DNA of 64,000 nucleotides from Zonotrichia leucophrys gambelii (lineage: Eukaryota > Chordata > Aves > Passeriformes > Passerellidae): contig NC_088172.1 in assembly GCF_028769735.1 (NCBI RefSeq), positions 34,816,897-34,880,896 on the forward strand, in the 5' to 3' direction. The position numbers were made by a program, and so were the translations under genes. This document shows, piece by piece, positions 11,414-23,800 of the stretch (position 1 is its first letter; each line of letters opens with the position of its first letter). The notes beneath the pieces were generated by a model, which was given only the letters and a program-made list of their open reading frames with translations, had not been told where the DNA came from and did no database searches.

Positions 11414-11897
11414 GAGATTATACAGTTCCTTTCATGTTTGTTATTCAAAATTACATTGATTTTATTCCCATATTTGAATTATTCTGTGGGTTTGGACTGT
11501 TTGCATCTGATCATATTCTGATATCTGGCTTTGGGAGCTATATTCAAGAAATTAATAGACCAAAACTGGGATTACAGCAACCTTCAGAGACAGAAAAGAA
11601 GAGGGATTTCCATCTATATCATCTCTCCAGATGCCTCATTCCCTGCTTGATATCTCCCTTCCATAATATTCTCTTCTAATCCAATCACCATGGTGGCAAT
11701 CATATCATTGTAATTCCCTTAGTAACTGAATGACTAAGTCCTGTGACTGGGTTCTCCAAGTCATACAGCTTTGTTTATGTTTCTCTCTGTTTTCTAGAAG
11801 TAAGAAAAAGGCATGACAATTTTGCTGTCTTAAGGGAGAGTGTATCTGAGGGAAAGGCATCAGGAAAGCAGACTAGACCTATTCTTGAGAATATTAG
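11412..11897. other. No gene recognised
   Basis: Unassigned single-copy-looking sequence. The frame that enters it from the CA repeat (11368-11679) has no recognisable domain. Confidence 0.5.
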
Positions 11898-12470
11898 TGA
11901 ATTGACACTGACCAGCAAAGCCTTCACTTGGTCTCCCACTTCTCACAAATGTCCATAGGGAAGAGAATGGGAAGAGCAAATGTCAGGAAACTGCTGGGTG
12001 AAGACAGACCATTTAAAAAGTGAAATGGTCTAGTTTAAAAAGTGACAGTTTAAAAAGTTAATAAGCTCACAGATGAGCTTGCAAGCAAAGCAAGATAAGT
12101 AGTTTAGTGACTTCTTCCCATCTGCAAGCAGGTGTCTGCCACTTGCTGGAAAGCAGGGCGTCAACACCCAGAATGATTCACAAGGAAGACAAGCACAGCA
12201 ACCCCAAAAGTTCCCTTTTTTTTATCCTTTCTTCAGCTTCTATTGATGATATAGAATATCCTGTTGGGTCAGTTTGGGTCAGCTCTCCCATCTGTGTTCC
12301 CTCACAGCCTATTCTCTAGAGAAAAAACAAAACCCATTACTCTGTACAAGCACTGCTGCAGAATGGCCAAAACAAAGTGTGCTATTGACATTGTTTTAGT
12401 CATGCACCCAGGACAGCACTATACAGGATGACATAAATAAAGTTAACTCCTTCCTAGTCAGATCAAGCTC
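11898..12470 (-). mobile_element. Degenerate solo LTR (ERV), minus strand
   Basis: Divergent, but the order of landmarks matches the same LTR group as 6328-6870. On the plus strand these are 'agagaatgggaagagcaaat' (11964), 'gggtgaagacag', 'caagcaaagcaagat', 'gacttcttcccatctgcaag', 'ctggaaagcagggcgtcaa', 'ggaagacaagc', 'agaatatcctgttgggtcag', 'gtttgggtcagctctccca', 'gctattgacattgttttagt' and 'aaagttaactccttcctagt' near 12450. Both termini are eroded, so the ends are estimates. Between 12009 and 12056 there are extra degenerate copies of 'gtttaaaaagt' that look like a small local expansion. Confidence 0.7.
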
Positions 12471-13362
12471 TTCAGTTTACAAGAGTTAGAAAACTAAAAA
12501 TGTTGGGTTTCAGTCTTGCATGCAGGAGCCTGATTATGTGTGTTGCTAAATTATTCATCTAGTTACAGTTTTTTTTCAGCCAAAACAACTTCTCTAAGAG
12601 TGCCTGGCTGTAGCTCAGAAGTAAACACAACCAGGGAACTGTCTCAGTAGGCAGTTTGGATGCAGTCACTGTGTTTTGGAGGGAAAGAGGTTGTAGGATT
12701 ATTCATGTGGCCTTGGGGCCAGATAATGAGTCCAGTTCTGAATAGTTTTGTAAAATAAAGCTTTGTTTTAAGAGCTGTCCTCCCTTTTACAGTATATAAA
12801 TATTTAGATTCCATTTTTATTTTTAAAAACCAAGACTTTTTAATAATAAAACTAACTGAGGAGGGAGACACAAACCACTTAGACTAGAATTTACTAGCAG
12901 TGTACAGAAAGCCACCCTTAATTACCTTTTGTCACCATTATACATGGTATTTGCATTTACAATCTTGTTTGAAAAGGGCACTGTCACATATCTTTGCCTA
13001 TCTTGTTTGATTAATTGCCTCACTGTCAAGATGTTAACCAAGGATTTTAGTTCTCTGTTTTCCTGTCATTGATCTAATACTCCACAACTCTTTCTGTAAA
13101 GTTAGTATAATTTCCTTCCTATGCAACTTAAAGTTGCATCATTAGTAAGATCCTTACATCTTTAGATTTAAAGTATATGATATCTTTTCTTAGATTATCT
13201 GGGAAAAAACCAGACTACTGTTTCAAGACACAAAATGTACAACCTGTAATTCCATCTTGCAAGAATAATTTTCTTCCTTAAATACAAAATTCAGGTGATT
13301 TCTCCATATTGCTATCTTTTCCTATTCTTTTCCAGGTGAGAAAGTAGACAATTATCCCAGAT
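12471..13362. other. No gene recognised
   Basis: Unassigned AT-rich sequence with no identifiable repeat, RNA gene or coding frame. Confidence 0.5.
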
Positions 13363-13640
13363 TTAAAAAAAAACCCACAAACCAAAATAAACCAAACAAA
13401 AAAATTTCCCAAAACCACCCAAAAAACTAACAAAAAAACCACAAAAAACCCCACCAAGAATCCCCAAAAAAGAAAACCTAACCAACAAACAAAAAAACCC
13501 TGACCCCCTACACGCATAAAACAACCTAAAAACCAAACTAAACAAAAAAAAATTTTAAAAGGCAAAAAAATTCCACAATTATGAGCAAACAGGAAAAAAA
13601 ACCAAGAAAAAATCCCATCAAACCAAACAAACCCAAAAAC
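13363..13640. repeat. A/C-rich low-complexity tract (G/T-rich on minus)
   Basis: Nearly 280 bases made almost wholly of A and C on the plus strand, as irregular mixtures of AAAC, AACC and CAAA words with little G or T. There is no fixed tandem unit. The minus-strand frames (13278-13667 and 13363-13545) translate to F/W/G/V-rich low-complexity strings and are not genes. Similar tracts occur at 37497-37566, 49245-49490, 50828-50985 and 60405-60560. Confidence 0.85.
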
Positions 13641-15654
13641 AAACTCTCCCTTCCCATAAGTACTCAAATCAGATTTGATTTAAAGTATTAAAAGAAACAA
13701 ACAAAGATTCCATCACTGATAACACATTAGCCTTCCAATAGTCACTTTTTTGTTGTTATTTATTATTCATGTAGTAGCTTCTCTCTTGTTAAGCACTGTG
13801 CAAGGAGAGTAAACGAAAAAATATTCTCCATACCAAAATCATTCCAAATCTAAATGTCCCTACAAAGTATGGATACAGGGCTTTCTGTAAAGCTTTGCAT
13901 GCTAAAATTTTGCTATTTAGTTAGAAGTTTTCCTCTGCATTGTATTCCCAAAAAGAGAGAATCAATTACAAATTCTTGGTTAATCCCTTAAGTTATTTGT
14001 GTAGCATGTGTAGCATGCTAAAGATCTTTAAGTTGAAACCTTGGGATCAGCAGTGATGAAAACATTACTAAACTAATAACAGTAATGGAAAAACGCCTCA
14101 GCATCAATGCTGAGGAGATAATCTTCCCCTTTTTTCAGTTTTTAATCATTTAGCATGGAAAGGAAAATGAGCTGCTCAGAATACTAATACTGAATGTTTG
14201 TCCTTCAATATAGAAGATGAGAGTTTAGTCTAAACTCATCACCATTTTCCACCTGCCTATTGTGGAAGAATTCAAGCTTCTATTCTGCCATGGGAGACAC
14301 TAGACAGTAAAGAGTGCACATTTGTGCTAGGACAAATTGAAGGCAGATAGATCCATCACAGAAGTACAGCAGAAATTTGCCAGGGACAGTGCAGGACAGC
14401 CTGCAGAACTACACAAACCAGCAGTGCCTGACTTAGAGAGAGCAGGGAAAAAAACTGACTTTGCTACAGAGAGCACAGAAAAAGAAAAAAAAACCCACAA
14501 CACTATATAAATATTCTGGCTAACCCTGGGCATGTCAGAAAGCTTGTGTCTCTTCCACTAGATGAAGAGAACTGGGCCCGAGATTTGACTCTCCAGCTGA
14601 CAGCCTTCATAAGCTTTGAAGAGTGATGAATCTGAGACGTGGGTGATATCTATGATATCGCCCACAACAAGACTGTCATTAATTTGAGTATTTTCTAATT
14701 TTTTTCCCCTTAAAATGAAGGACAAAGGTTTCAACCACACTCCAAATGTTGCTACTATTTTAGTTTGCTTTATACTGCCTAGATAATTCTAAACACCACA
14801 AAATCTGCTGTTGTTTGGATCTCTTCAGTATAAAAACTGTAGCCACATTTTGAAGTGAGAAACTTTTCAATGGTTCTCTTTAAAGAGTTGTATATAAAAC
14901 TCAAACAGCATTAATATATAGGGACAGTTTAACTGAGTCAGCTTGGTTCTTCAAAGATACTTGTGAAGTCAAAGTTCCTGAGGACTCCGTATTCGGTTTG
15001 TATAGAAACTTCACAAAAATATTAATGATTAATACAATGAGAATAGAAGATGAGAAAAAGGCAAGTTCCATATCAAATACCCACATTTTTCTCCCACAGC
15101 TTCAACTGTGCAATCAAGTTTATCACTTTTCACATTCCTGTGGCTTTTCTGTTATTTTTAGAATTTCAAGAGATGCTTAGTGACTACTTAATTCTGCAGT
15201 GATTAGAGACCACTTTACAGAATAGTATCTGTAAACAAGGTTAAATTTAGAAGTAGAAAGGAAAACCATGCAAACAAACAGAAGAGCAACAATATTTTTG
15301 ATAAAGGAAGTAAATTCTCATAGAGGCAAATAGCAATTTTCCTCAGTTGCGTACATGATACAAAAACCTGATGCATTAATATATTCAGAAGTATTATTCA
15401 CTATAACATAATCATCAGATTTAGATCAACAAAGACAATTTTTCATAAGCATCTAAGAAAATTAAAATCACAATTTAAAAAAAATCACCACCTATTTAGA
15501 GTTTCTGAATTTGAAATATCATTTAGAATATTTTTATTCTGTGGGAACTTCTTGAGCCTTTGAGTAGATAATTATTTAATCTTCCATTTAGTTAACGAAT
15601 CCAGTATCACTTGCAGTTGAACTGTAAAAAAGCTGCCATGTATAAACATATTGC
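13641..15654. other. No gene recognised
   Basis: Two kilobases of unassigned AT-rich DNA apart from a short hairpin at 14639-14665. The frames at 14327-14533, 14558-14740, 14901-15086 and 14998-15180 are short and lack domains. Confidence 0.5.
14639..14665. repeat. Short inverted repeat (12-bp arms, 3-bp loop)
   Basis: The arms 14639-14650 and 14654-14665 pair at 11 of 12 positions around the spacer TAT; each arm carries GATATC. A Rho-independent terminator is not implied because this is eukaryotic DNA. Confidence 0.75.
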
Positions 15655-15760
15655 ATCACAAAATCCCAGAACAGCTAATGCTGGAAGGTTCCTCAGTAGA
15701 TCAAATAGTCTGAAGCGTTTGGACTACCAGCAAGTTAAATCAGGGCAGGTTACTTAGGAC

Positions 15761-15765
15761 AATGT
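15761..15765. repeat. Target-site duplication, left copy (AATGT)
   Basis: AATGT lies directly before the LTR start and recurs directly after its end at 16382-16386. A 5-bp duplication is typical of ERVL-class integration. Confidence 0.85.
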
Positions 15766-16381
15766 TGTCCTGGGGTGACGTTATGATGCTTGTATATCCC
15801 CATTCATCTGTTCTGTGTCTTTAAGACCGGCTCTGAAGAGTGGAAGTTTTGTGTGGGTTTCTCTTATCAGGAACACAGAGACAAACGGTGCATAAGGCTG
15901 TTTTTTCACTTCCAGCTTCAGCTTGCTGCTTTTGCTTGCTCTCTTTTTCTGCTCTTGCTTCTGCTCTGCTTTCTGCCTCTGCTTATTAGCTAGTTCTAGC
16001 TAAACAGTCCACATTGCTTCCTGGACTGTTTCTCCTCTCCTGTTTCTGTGACCATCTCGAACCTGCTCCGGACTGGAACCCGGGACCCGGGAACACCGAA
16101 GGTTCAGCTGCAGCAGCTGCCCCAGTGCCGGAGGGACTGAGAACAGAACCACCCCCCGAAAGAGACTTTCTGATTTTGCCATCTTTCTCAGAGCAGTGTC
16201 ATTGGGTATTGTTCATTTTGTGTGCTGGGGGGTGCTGGGCCAGTCAAATAAACAGGTTCTTTCCACCTCTCTCCGAGGAATTTTTTCCCGAACCGGTTGG
16301 GGGGAGGGGCTGTGTGGGTTTTGCTTTCTGGAGGGGCCCTCCTTTGCAGATTCTTTAACAAATTTGCCCTAAACCAGGACA
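15766..16381 (+). mobile_element. Intact solo LTR, ERVL-like, nested in CR1
   Basis: The 616-bp element begins TGTCCTGGGGTGACG and ends AAACCAGGACA, so its termini form the inverted repeat TGTCCTGG/CCAGGACA with TG..CA ends. It is flanked by AATGT on both sides. An AATAAA at 16247-16252 supports plus-strand orientation. About a dozen CpGs remain between 15775 and 16300 while the surrounding DNA has very few, suggesting a fairly recent insertion. Pyrimidine-rich stretches lie at 15900-15990. No internal retroviral sequence is present, so recombination between two LTRs probably removed the provirus. The frames at 15790-15993 and 16014-16358 fall within this LTR and are not genes. The exact family was not verified. 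Confidence 0.92.
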
Positions 16382-16386
16382 AATGT
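16382..16386. repeat. Target-site duplication, right copy (AATGT)
   Basis: Identical to 15761-15765 and directly adjacent to the LTR 3' end. Removing the LTR and one AATGT rejoins the CR1 sequence in its expected order. Confidence 0.85.
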
Positions 16387-17820
16387 CCAGTCAGGTTTTG
16401 AACATTACCAGAGGTGGAGATTCAACCTTTCTGGGCAACCAGTTCCAGTATTGACCTCCCAAGAAAGAAAGTGTTTTATTTAATTCACATTGCATTTAAA
16501 TTTGTGCCCATTGCCTCTGGTTATTTAATTGGGCACCTCTGAGACTGGTTGTGTTTTTCGTACCCCCAGATCAGATTTATGCATTGCTGAGAACTCCCCT
16601 GAGCCTTTTTTTCTCCAGACTGAATAGCCACAGATTTTTCATCCTGTCCTTGCAGATCAGATGCTCTACTATCTTAATCATCTTCCTGGCCCTCTGGTAG
16701 ACTCACTCCAGTGTGCCTATTTCTTTTGTATTGTGGTGCCCTGAACTGCCCCTGTGACTTCAGATAGCTCTTGCCAGGGCTCAGTGGGGGGAAGGATCCT
16801 CCTCCTTGTTCTGCTGGCAGAGCTCTCCTCTCTGCAGCCCTGGAGGATTCTGGTCTTCCCTAAGACTGAGACACATTTCTGACACATGTTCATCTTGTGG
16901 TTCCAGCAGGACACCCCAGCTCCTTCTCTGCACAGCTGATTTCCAGTCTAGTCCCAGACTTTATGGGTGTGGTGAGTCTTTCCTCCCTAGCTGCAGGACT
17001 TGGTATTTCCCTTCATTCTCATGAGGAATATTGATGCATTTCTCCTGCCTGTGGAGATCTCTGTGAACAGCAGCACACCCCCCTGCCCTACCAGCCATGC
17101 CTCTCATATTTGCATAATCTGCAGACTTGCTGGGATTGCACTGTGTGCCTCCATCCAGGGCATTAACGAAAACTTTACACAGCCCTGGCCACATTATCAA
17201 CCCCTAAGAAGACCAAGAGTGACCATCCTCCAGTGGGATCGTGTACTGCTGACCACAGCCCTTCAGGCCTGGAAGTTCAGTCAATTTTCAGTCTATCTCA
17301 CTGTCCATTTACTAACCATGAGCTCACAGATGAGAACATCATGGGAGATGGTATTCAAAGTAAGATCAAAATAAACAAAACCACTGAACTCTCCTCATCC
17401 ACTGAGCTAGCAATTTCATTTTAGAAAGCTATCAGGTGGATCAAACATAATTTTCCTTTTATAAATCCAGTCTGATTGCTCCCAACACTCTGACCCTCAT
17501 GAGTTTGAAAATTGTTTTCAGAATTAACTGCTTCACCAGCTTCTCAGGTGTGATGATGACCAGCCTGTAGTTTTCTGGACCCTCCATCTTGACATTCACA
17601 AAGGCAGGAGTGATATTTGCTTTCTCCTGATCCCTGTGGATCTCTCCTGGTTGTATGATCTTCTGAAAATCAGCAAGAGTGCCCTCACAATTACATTGGT
17701 CAACTTCCCCAGCACTCGTGAGGATACCACAGCAGTTCCCATATTTATTTGTGTTCAAATTAAATGTTCTTTGTCCTGATCCTCCTTTACAAAGATATCG
17801 TAGTCTCTTTAAAAGTCAAT

Positions 17821-20633
17821 TGTCCTTATCTTTTTTGTGGCATAGTTAAATTTAGCAACCTACCATGTACAAGTTTGTTATGCTGCCCTCTCCATCCCCT
17901 GAAACCTCCTGGGTTTGCTCCACACACTGGCTAAATATCAATGGTCAGGTTGTGTCTCTTTAGGACAAGCATTAATACATTACAGTACGTTCCTGCAAAA
18001 GCTTTATAGCCTCAGTTGTGTTGTTTCTTGATCCAATTCTACTGAAAAGATTTAAAATACATAGTGACTATAATATTCCAATAACATGAGACACACTGAC
18101 TGGACACACATCTACCATTGGAAAGGCTATAAAACAGAAATGTAGTGCCAGCAAATGGAGTGAGAAGATGCTGTTATTTTTTTTGTGATGCAACTGCAGA
18201 AGTCTAAAGAGAGATGCTACTTTGAAGATGCTTCTGTTCTTGAATGTATAATTCTCTAAACTGCTGCATATCTGATTTCACTTTGGTAATCCTACTGCAT
18301 ATATAAAATGAAAGAAGAAAAACCCCAAATTCAGACCACATTGTTATCATTACCTCCTTAAAATTGTTCCAGGTGTATTTCCTTTGGAGTCTTTCAATTC
18401 AAACATGCTTCATAGCAATGTGAGAAAAGTCAAGTGAGTGGAATGAAAACATGAAAGTATAGAAAACTATAAGCTATATAGGTTTGGGACATTGAATCAT
18501 TCCAGCTACTTCTGATTGTCATCTGTTCCATTTGTCCATCAGAACTGACCTTAAATTTACTTTTTTTCCCTATTTGTTTGTAAATATGACCCTCTTACAA
18601 AACAGAGAGATGAAATCTACACTAAATTGACATCAATACTTTCAAATTCTGGGCTAAAGGCACACATTTTGACCTGCAAATAAATAAGACAAGTATTCCC
18701 CTCGAGGCGTCCAAATATTGCTCCTATCAGCCCTTGTTTCCATACTGTCCATGTGTCTTTTCTTCCAGGTTCATTGAACAAAACAGGAATTTCTGTTCAG
18801 TGCTAGAATAGAATTCAAGTGGATGTTTATTAGACATGTCAAAATATCCATGACATCTGCTTTTTTTCTATAAAATATTTGTCTTTTTTATAAGAGGCTT
18901 GTCACCAAAACTGGCAGGAATAGTCTCCCTTCCAGCATTGATAACAGTTGTTCTGGGAATCCCTTAACACCCTCAGGCAGCACAACACTCCCAAAGCAAT
19001 TTTAATACTGGTAAACTTCAGGTGAACATCCAAGCCATTAGGTATAAAGCTGACACATACACAAACTGAAGAATGTCTAAGATTTATTATTATCATACTG
19101 TTCCTGGAATGAGATAACTGAAGGTTTATCTGAAAGGCACTCTTCTGACAGATACTGAAGTGCAGCAAGCTCAACAAACTTCAGCTGAAATCAATATGGT
19201 AGCAGAATAGTCATCAATCTGCCCCTTACCTGCTTAATCCAGGCCAAGGTTTAGACAGACTACAAACATACATACACTGCATACCAACACAAGTGCTAGT
19301 GTCTGAAACCTGGAAAACTGGGGACAACTTTTCTTCTGTCTGAGCACGGGAGTGCCTCTAGAAAAGAATGGTGATTTTACTTTCCCTGTGGATCTGAAGG
19401 GAAATCCTGTAACTTGCAGTGCATAATCTGAGAAAGAAGGACCTTTCAGGTATGAGAAATTCACTGTGTGTACCCAACAGTGTCTCTGGAGGCTAGAGCA
19501 AAGAGAAGGGGGGGTTTCTCTGTCTCCTCCTTTGGGTATGATTCATTTATAGCACCTCTCATTTTATGGTAGTCAGAAATTATAGAACTTCCTTCAGTAA
19601 AAAATAGTTTTTCTCCTTTTACCTGAAAAAGTTTGGAGCATGTAGAACTGCTAAGGTTAACAACCAAAAGAAACATGGAGAAGAAGAATGAAAGAATAAA
19701 ATTTTGAGGACAGGATGGTGAGTGATAAGAAAATAAAAGAAAAAAGAGAATGAGTCACTGCTCTGTATGTATTCATATGGGTTTACCTTAACAAATCCAG
19801 CTGTTGATTTCCTTTGTTCACACATCTGCTGTGATGCCTGTGAAGTCTGATTTTTGTTTTAGGAAGTTAATGTTTCATGACTGATGTTTTCAGCAGAATT
19901 CATGGCAATAGATATACAAGGATGGCCTGAGGCCTGACATATCTTTATACTGACAATCAATGCCATGCATTGCATGGTGATTAAAAGGAATAAAACTGTT
20001 TATTCTAGAGCTTAAATACATCATTAAGAAGTAGTCTTCTAAAGCTACTCATTAACATGAAGACTTGGCCATCTAATAGGTTATGGTTTATTCCCCAGTT
20101 TTATTGTTCATTATCACATGGTCAAAATAGCTGACAACTCATAAACCTACTTTAATAAGTACAGTCGCTATTTTTATTTTTTTTCAGGAGAAATATTTTG
20201 ATTAGCTTGATCACAACATTGGGATATGATAGCTATCATCAGGCTATCATCATCAGTCTGATGATTAGGGTTAACATTTGCAAATTATTTTTAGGAGAAT
20301 TTAGATTCCTGAGTTACATGGTATTTTCATGCTTTGTAGCAGTTAGCATCCTTTGAAGTAATTCTTTTTTTCTTTAGAATACTTGATGCTTCTCTCAAAC
20401 CAGAATGATGAAGAAGAAAAAAATTCATCATGACCAACAGACTTTAAGGGATAGTGGAACACAGATGACAACCTGTGTTATATAGCTCTGACAGTTTGGC
20501 TTGAAACAAATCAGTCAGAAAACGAAAATCCATTCAGTTTCAAAATAAAACCATGGCATGCATTGCTGTAGTTCTAATCTTAGTAAACATGGAACTTGTA
20601 TTTGTGATTAAGGCCTGAATGATCAGTTTAAAA
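17821..20633. other. No gene recognised
   Basis: About 2.8 kb of unassigned AT-rich DNA. A cluster of small inverted repeats lies at 20226-20266 (TGATAGCTATCA, and ATCATCAG/CTGATGAT with a 1-base loop). Frames at 18902-19177, 19234-19464 and 19461-19676 (all minus strand) have no recognisable domain. Confidence 0.5.
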
Positions 20634-20849
20634 CTTTTTTTTTTTTTTTTTTTTCCCTAGACAAGGGCATTAACAGTGCCCCAGCAACAGAATCTGGGAG
20701 TCCCATTTGGAAAGATGCTGCAGTCTCACACGATGGGCCTCCTCTTCAAGACCTTTTGGTATCACTGGGGGAATCACTCTGCTTTTAGCATCCCAACACT
20801 CTCTATCCTTGGCATACAGCATACAGACACCTCAAACCATATATTCAGC
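20634..20849 (+). other. Exon-like segment after a poly-T/CCCTAG acceptor
   Basis: A T run from about 20634 to 20654 ends in CCCTAG at 20655-20660, a strong match to a vertebrate polypyrimidine tract and acceptor. The next 190 bases are richer in G+C than their surroundings. Two of the three frames stay open: one from 20660 reads KGINSAPATESGSPIWKDAA and stops at 20788; another from 20661 stops at 20867. No donor of good quality ends the segment, so it would have to be a terminal exon, or the AG could be chance. I recognise no protein family. Alternatives are a non-coding RNA exon or coincidence. Confidence 0.25.
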
Positions 20850-20867
20850 AAGTGTAAACTCATTTGA

Positions 20868-23800
20868 TGCTATTGTCTTCAAGAGTTTTATTTTAACCAG
20901 CCAAGGATGTTCATCTGCATACCTTCTATCTTTTTTTGTTCTTTTTATTAAATGTAAGACTATTATTTTCTGTTGAGAATTCTGTCCTTAACTTCTTTAT
21001 ATGATGCTGCCACTCATTCCCACAGCATTGATAATTAGTGTCAGGCATGGAGTACTTGACAATACTACAAAGAATCTGAATGTTAATCTTAATGTGAAAA
21101 GGTTCTAAAGAAGCAACCTGCAAATGTACAACATAAAAATTAGTGAAATAAGAATTCAAATAAATGAAAAAATGTAAGGCTTTTAACCCCCTTGGTTTCA
21201 GTAAACACAGCAACCATGATTAAGAAAATCAGACTTTGGAGAGCTTCTTAAAAAATAAATAAAAAGAGAACAGCTGAGAATGATGCGGGAATATCAATGA
21301 AGGAAATGTGTGAAAACTAGATAAGGAAAAGGCAACATCAACACAAAATTATTGGCAATAAACTAAATCATTAACAAAGGTTATATTCAACACCCTTCTT
21401 TCTCCTCCCTGCTCTCCCCCCTCAAAGTGCAACTGTTTGGCTGAGACATTGAAGATAGAAGTTTTGCAGATCATACATAAATTACTGATCTAAAACAGTT
21501 AAGATCATAAACAGAATTATTTCCTCTAGTCTGAGACCAAATAAGCCCAGATCTTTTGGAGTGACACTCCTCTTCCAGTCCTGTTTCACTCATAAATTCA
21601 GAAAGCTGCTAAGATCAACATGAAGCATTTCAGCTTTGGTTTTGCATCAGTTCCTGCCTCCTTTTTTACAGTAGACCTCAGATCAGAAATATTGCCTCCA
21701 TACATATATCTCTCTGTTGATTACTGGTAATTATTTAGCGTATGTAGACTTTGCAGTTAAGCACCTGAATAAAAGTCCTAAATTTTTATGAGCCTGTCTT
21801 TTGGCGTGTTGTCTTCAGAACACATTGATTTTGCATTCACAAAATGAAGGGCTGTGATATTGGTGTTGAAAAAGAATAGGGTAACTCTTACAAAAATGAA
21901 GAAAATCAAGTGTCAAATTACAGAGGTAATCCTTGCTCTTTTCAAAGCAGATGAGCCCAGTTCATATGTTTCATTCATTAACAGATCAGTTAGTGATTAC
22001 TAATGAAAAGTTATGTTTCTATGGACAAATCATTGGAACTCTTCTGGTCCCTGGGTAATTACAGGTAATAATAGTTACCTTTTCTCACAAAGCACAACAT
22101 ACTAGGCACACTGTCAAGTCTGTAAGTACAGTATTCTGCTGCTAACACTGAGAGTGTTTATACTTGATTATAAGTGATTATACTTAAAACCATCATTGCT
22201 TTGCCAGAGTGACAGATGAGTTTGGTGCTTTGGGTACACACCTAAGAGCTTGGATATATATCTGAAATTCGTCCAACAAATGAACTTCTTAAAATGGAAA
22301 CATTTGTCTAGAAATGTTTCACAAACAAGTTCTCTTGCTCTGCATGCAGCATTTGCAGCACTCAAACTGGTTTGAAAGAAGCAGAAACCAATGAAAGCTC
22401 CACTCATCACTGTTGTCCTTGGTGCAATGTCTGTAGCATCACTCCAGACTGGAGAAGACAACACTGGGTCCTCCTGTTCCCAGCATTTCTCTGAAGTGGA
22501 GTCTAAACACAATGTTTTAGGTCAGTTTCAGATGTCCTTGAAGCATGCATGATTTCTTATCCTCCTTGAAAAGGAGAATGTGGCCTTAACTTGTATTCCC
22601 TATTGGTAAATGGTTTATTGAAGGTCTTTTATGGCTCAAGACTTTCCCTCTCTTTGAATAGTGAAAAATAACTATTTTGAAGTTAAGATAGTGACAGCAG
22701 ATTTTGCCTCTGCTCAAGCAAATGACAATTTTGCTGTCAGGGGGCAGGATTTCACAAGTAATGGTCTTTTTGCATAAAAATTAGAGTTCTTAATAATGGT
22801 TAATAAACTGATTATTTTCAAAATACATTACAAACTATATTGAAAGCATATCTTTGTGTACTGGATCAACGTCATTATAAATTAATTATAATTTTGTTTC
22901 CTAATCTTCCCAGATAACAAAAAAGGAAGAGATAAAAGAAATTAATAATATTGGAAATAAGTCTTCATAACATCAGTGGATCTCCACTGGATTAAAGACA
23001 AGTACCTTGGCATTAAAATCATGTAGTGAAATGCAGAATCAAGTCCTTTGAAAAAAAAAAACTTAAAAATCCCAGAATTTTAATTATATTGCAGCTTTAT
23101 CACTGACCCTCCTGACAATAGACATCCTCTTTAGTTTTGCTCAGAATCTAGTTGTTGAATACCCACATAATCCTCTCAGTGATTTTTCTTTTAAGCAGTG
23201 CTATTTGACCTGAAAAACCTGTTTGTTGTCGTATTCTACCAAGAGTAAAATGTAACCTTCACTGGGCATTTCCCATTTTCTAACACAGTGCTGTTGTGGA
23301 TATAATAGCCTACAGACATAATCAAGTCAAGTTTTGTAGGCTGATATAAAGTTTTCATGATAGAAAAAATAATACAGATATCATGGGTTGGAGTTTCTTG
23401 TATAGTATCTCAGGTCAGGAACTATTCAGGTCTAGGTATTATTGAAATTATAACATTTAGAGGCAAAGTCTGTATGCGCATCTCTCACCTTGACTTGCTC
23501 CACGCTTTTTTGTGGAGGTGCACGGGAGAGGCAGTGATTACCTCAACCAAGCTAACAGATATGGATGAAAAAAGGATAAGAAAATCAGGGCCTGGTGTTT
23601 AACCTACCCGCAGACCTAAGAAGGTGGGTCCTATGAAATTTCCTGAGCCAAATTAACAGAAGGCTTTATAGCCAGAGAGACAGGTCTTTTCCCCACACCA
23701 ATATCAGTTCATCTGATCACAACATTTCACTTTCAAAGCCCCTTACAAGCATGAATCAATTTTTTAAGGAGGACTATATCAATATTTTCTTGGTCCCTTT

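Larger units (their letters stand above)
15655..17820 (-). mobile_element. Long CR1 LINE, minus strand, split by an LTR
   Basis: The 3' end is at 15655-15765 ('atcacaaaatcccagaac', 'ctggaaggttcctcagtaga'). The element resumes after the nested LTR at 16387 with 'ccagtcaggttttgaaca', 'accagaggtggagattcaac' and 'tctgggcaaccagttccagt'. It then runs through the 3' UTR and RT C-terminal region ('ttttctccagactgaatagc', 'gtgccctgaactg', 'gcataatctgcagacttgct') into the N-terminal RT. There the minus-strand frame 17459-17758 contains EKANITPAF, EGPENYR and EKLVKQLIL, eroded versions of conserved CR1 RT motifs. Similarity fades near 17820. Without the LTR about 1.5 kb of CR1 remains, 5'-truncated and broken by stops and small deletions, so it is inactive. 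Confidence 0.9.

Noticed and set aside
13278..13667. 129-codon minus-strand frame, F/W/G rich, looks like a membrane protein
   Set aside because: It is the translation of a G/T-rich low-complexity tract; its hydrophobic look comes from TTT, GTT and GGG codons, and neighbouring frames are open as well.
16014..16358. 114-codon plus-strand frame with GC-rich, CpG-containing sequence, resembling a gene start or CpG island
   Set aside because: It lies entirely within the LTR at 15766-16381; the CpG content reflects a young insertion.
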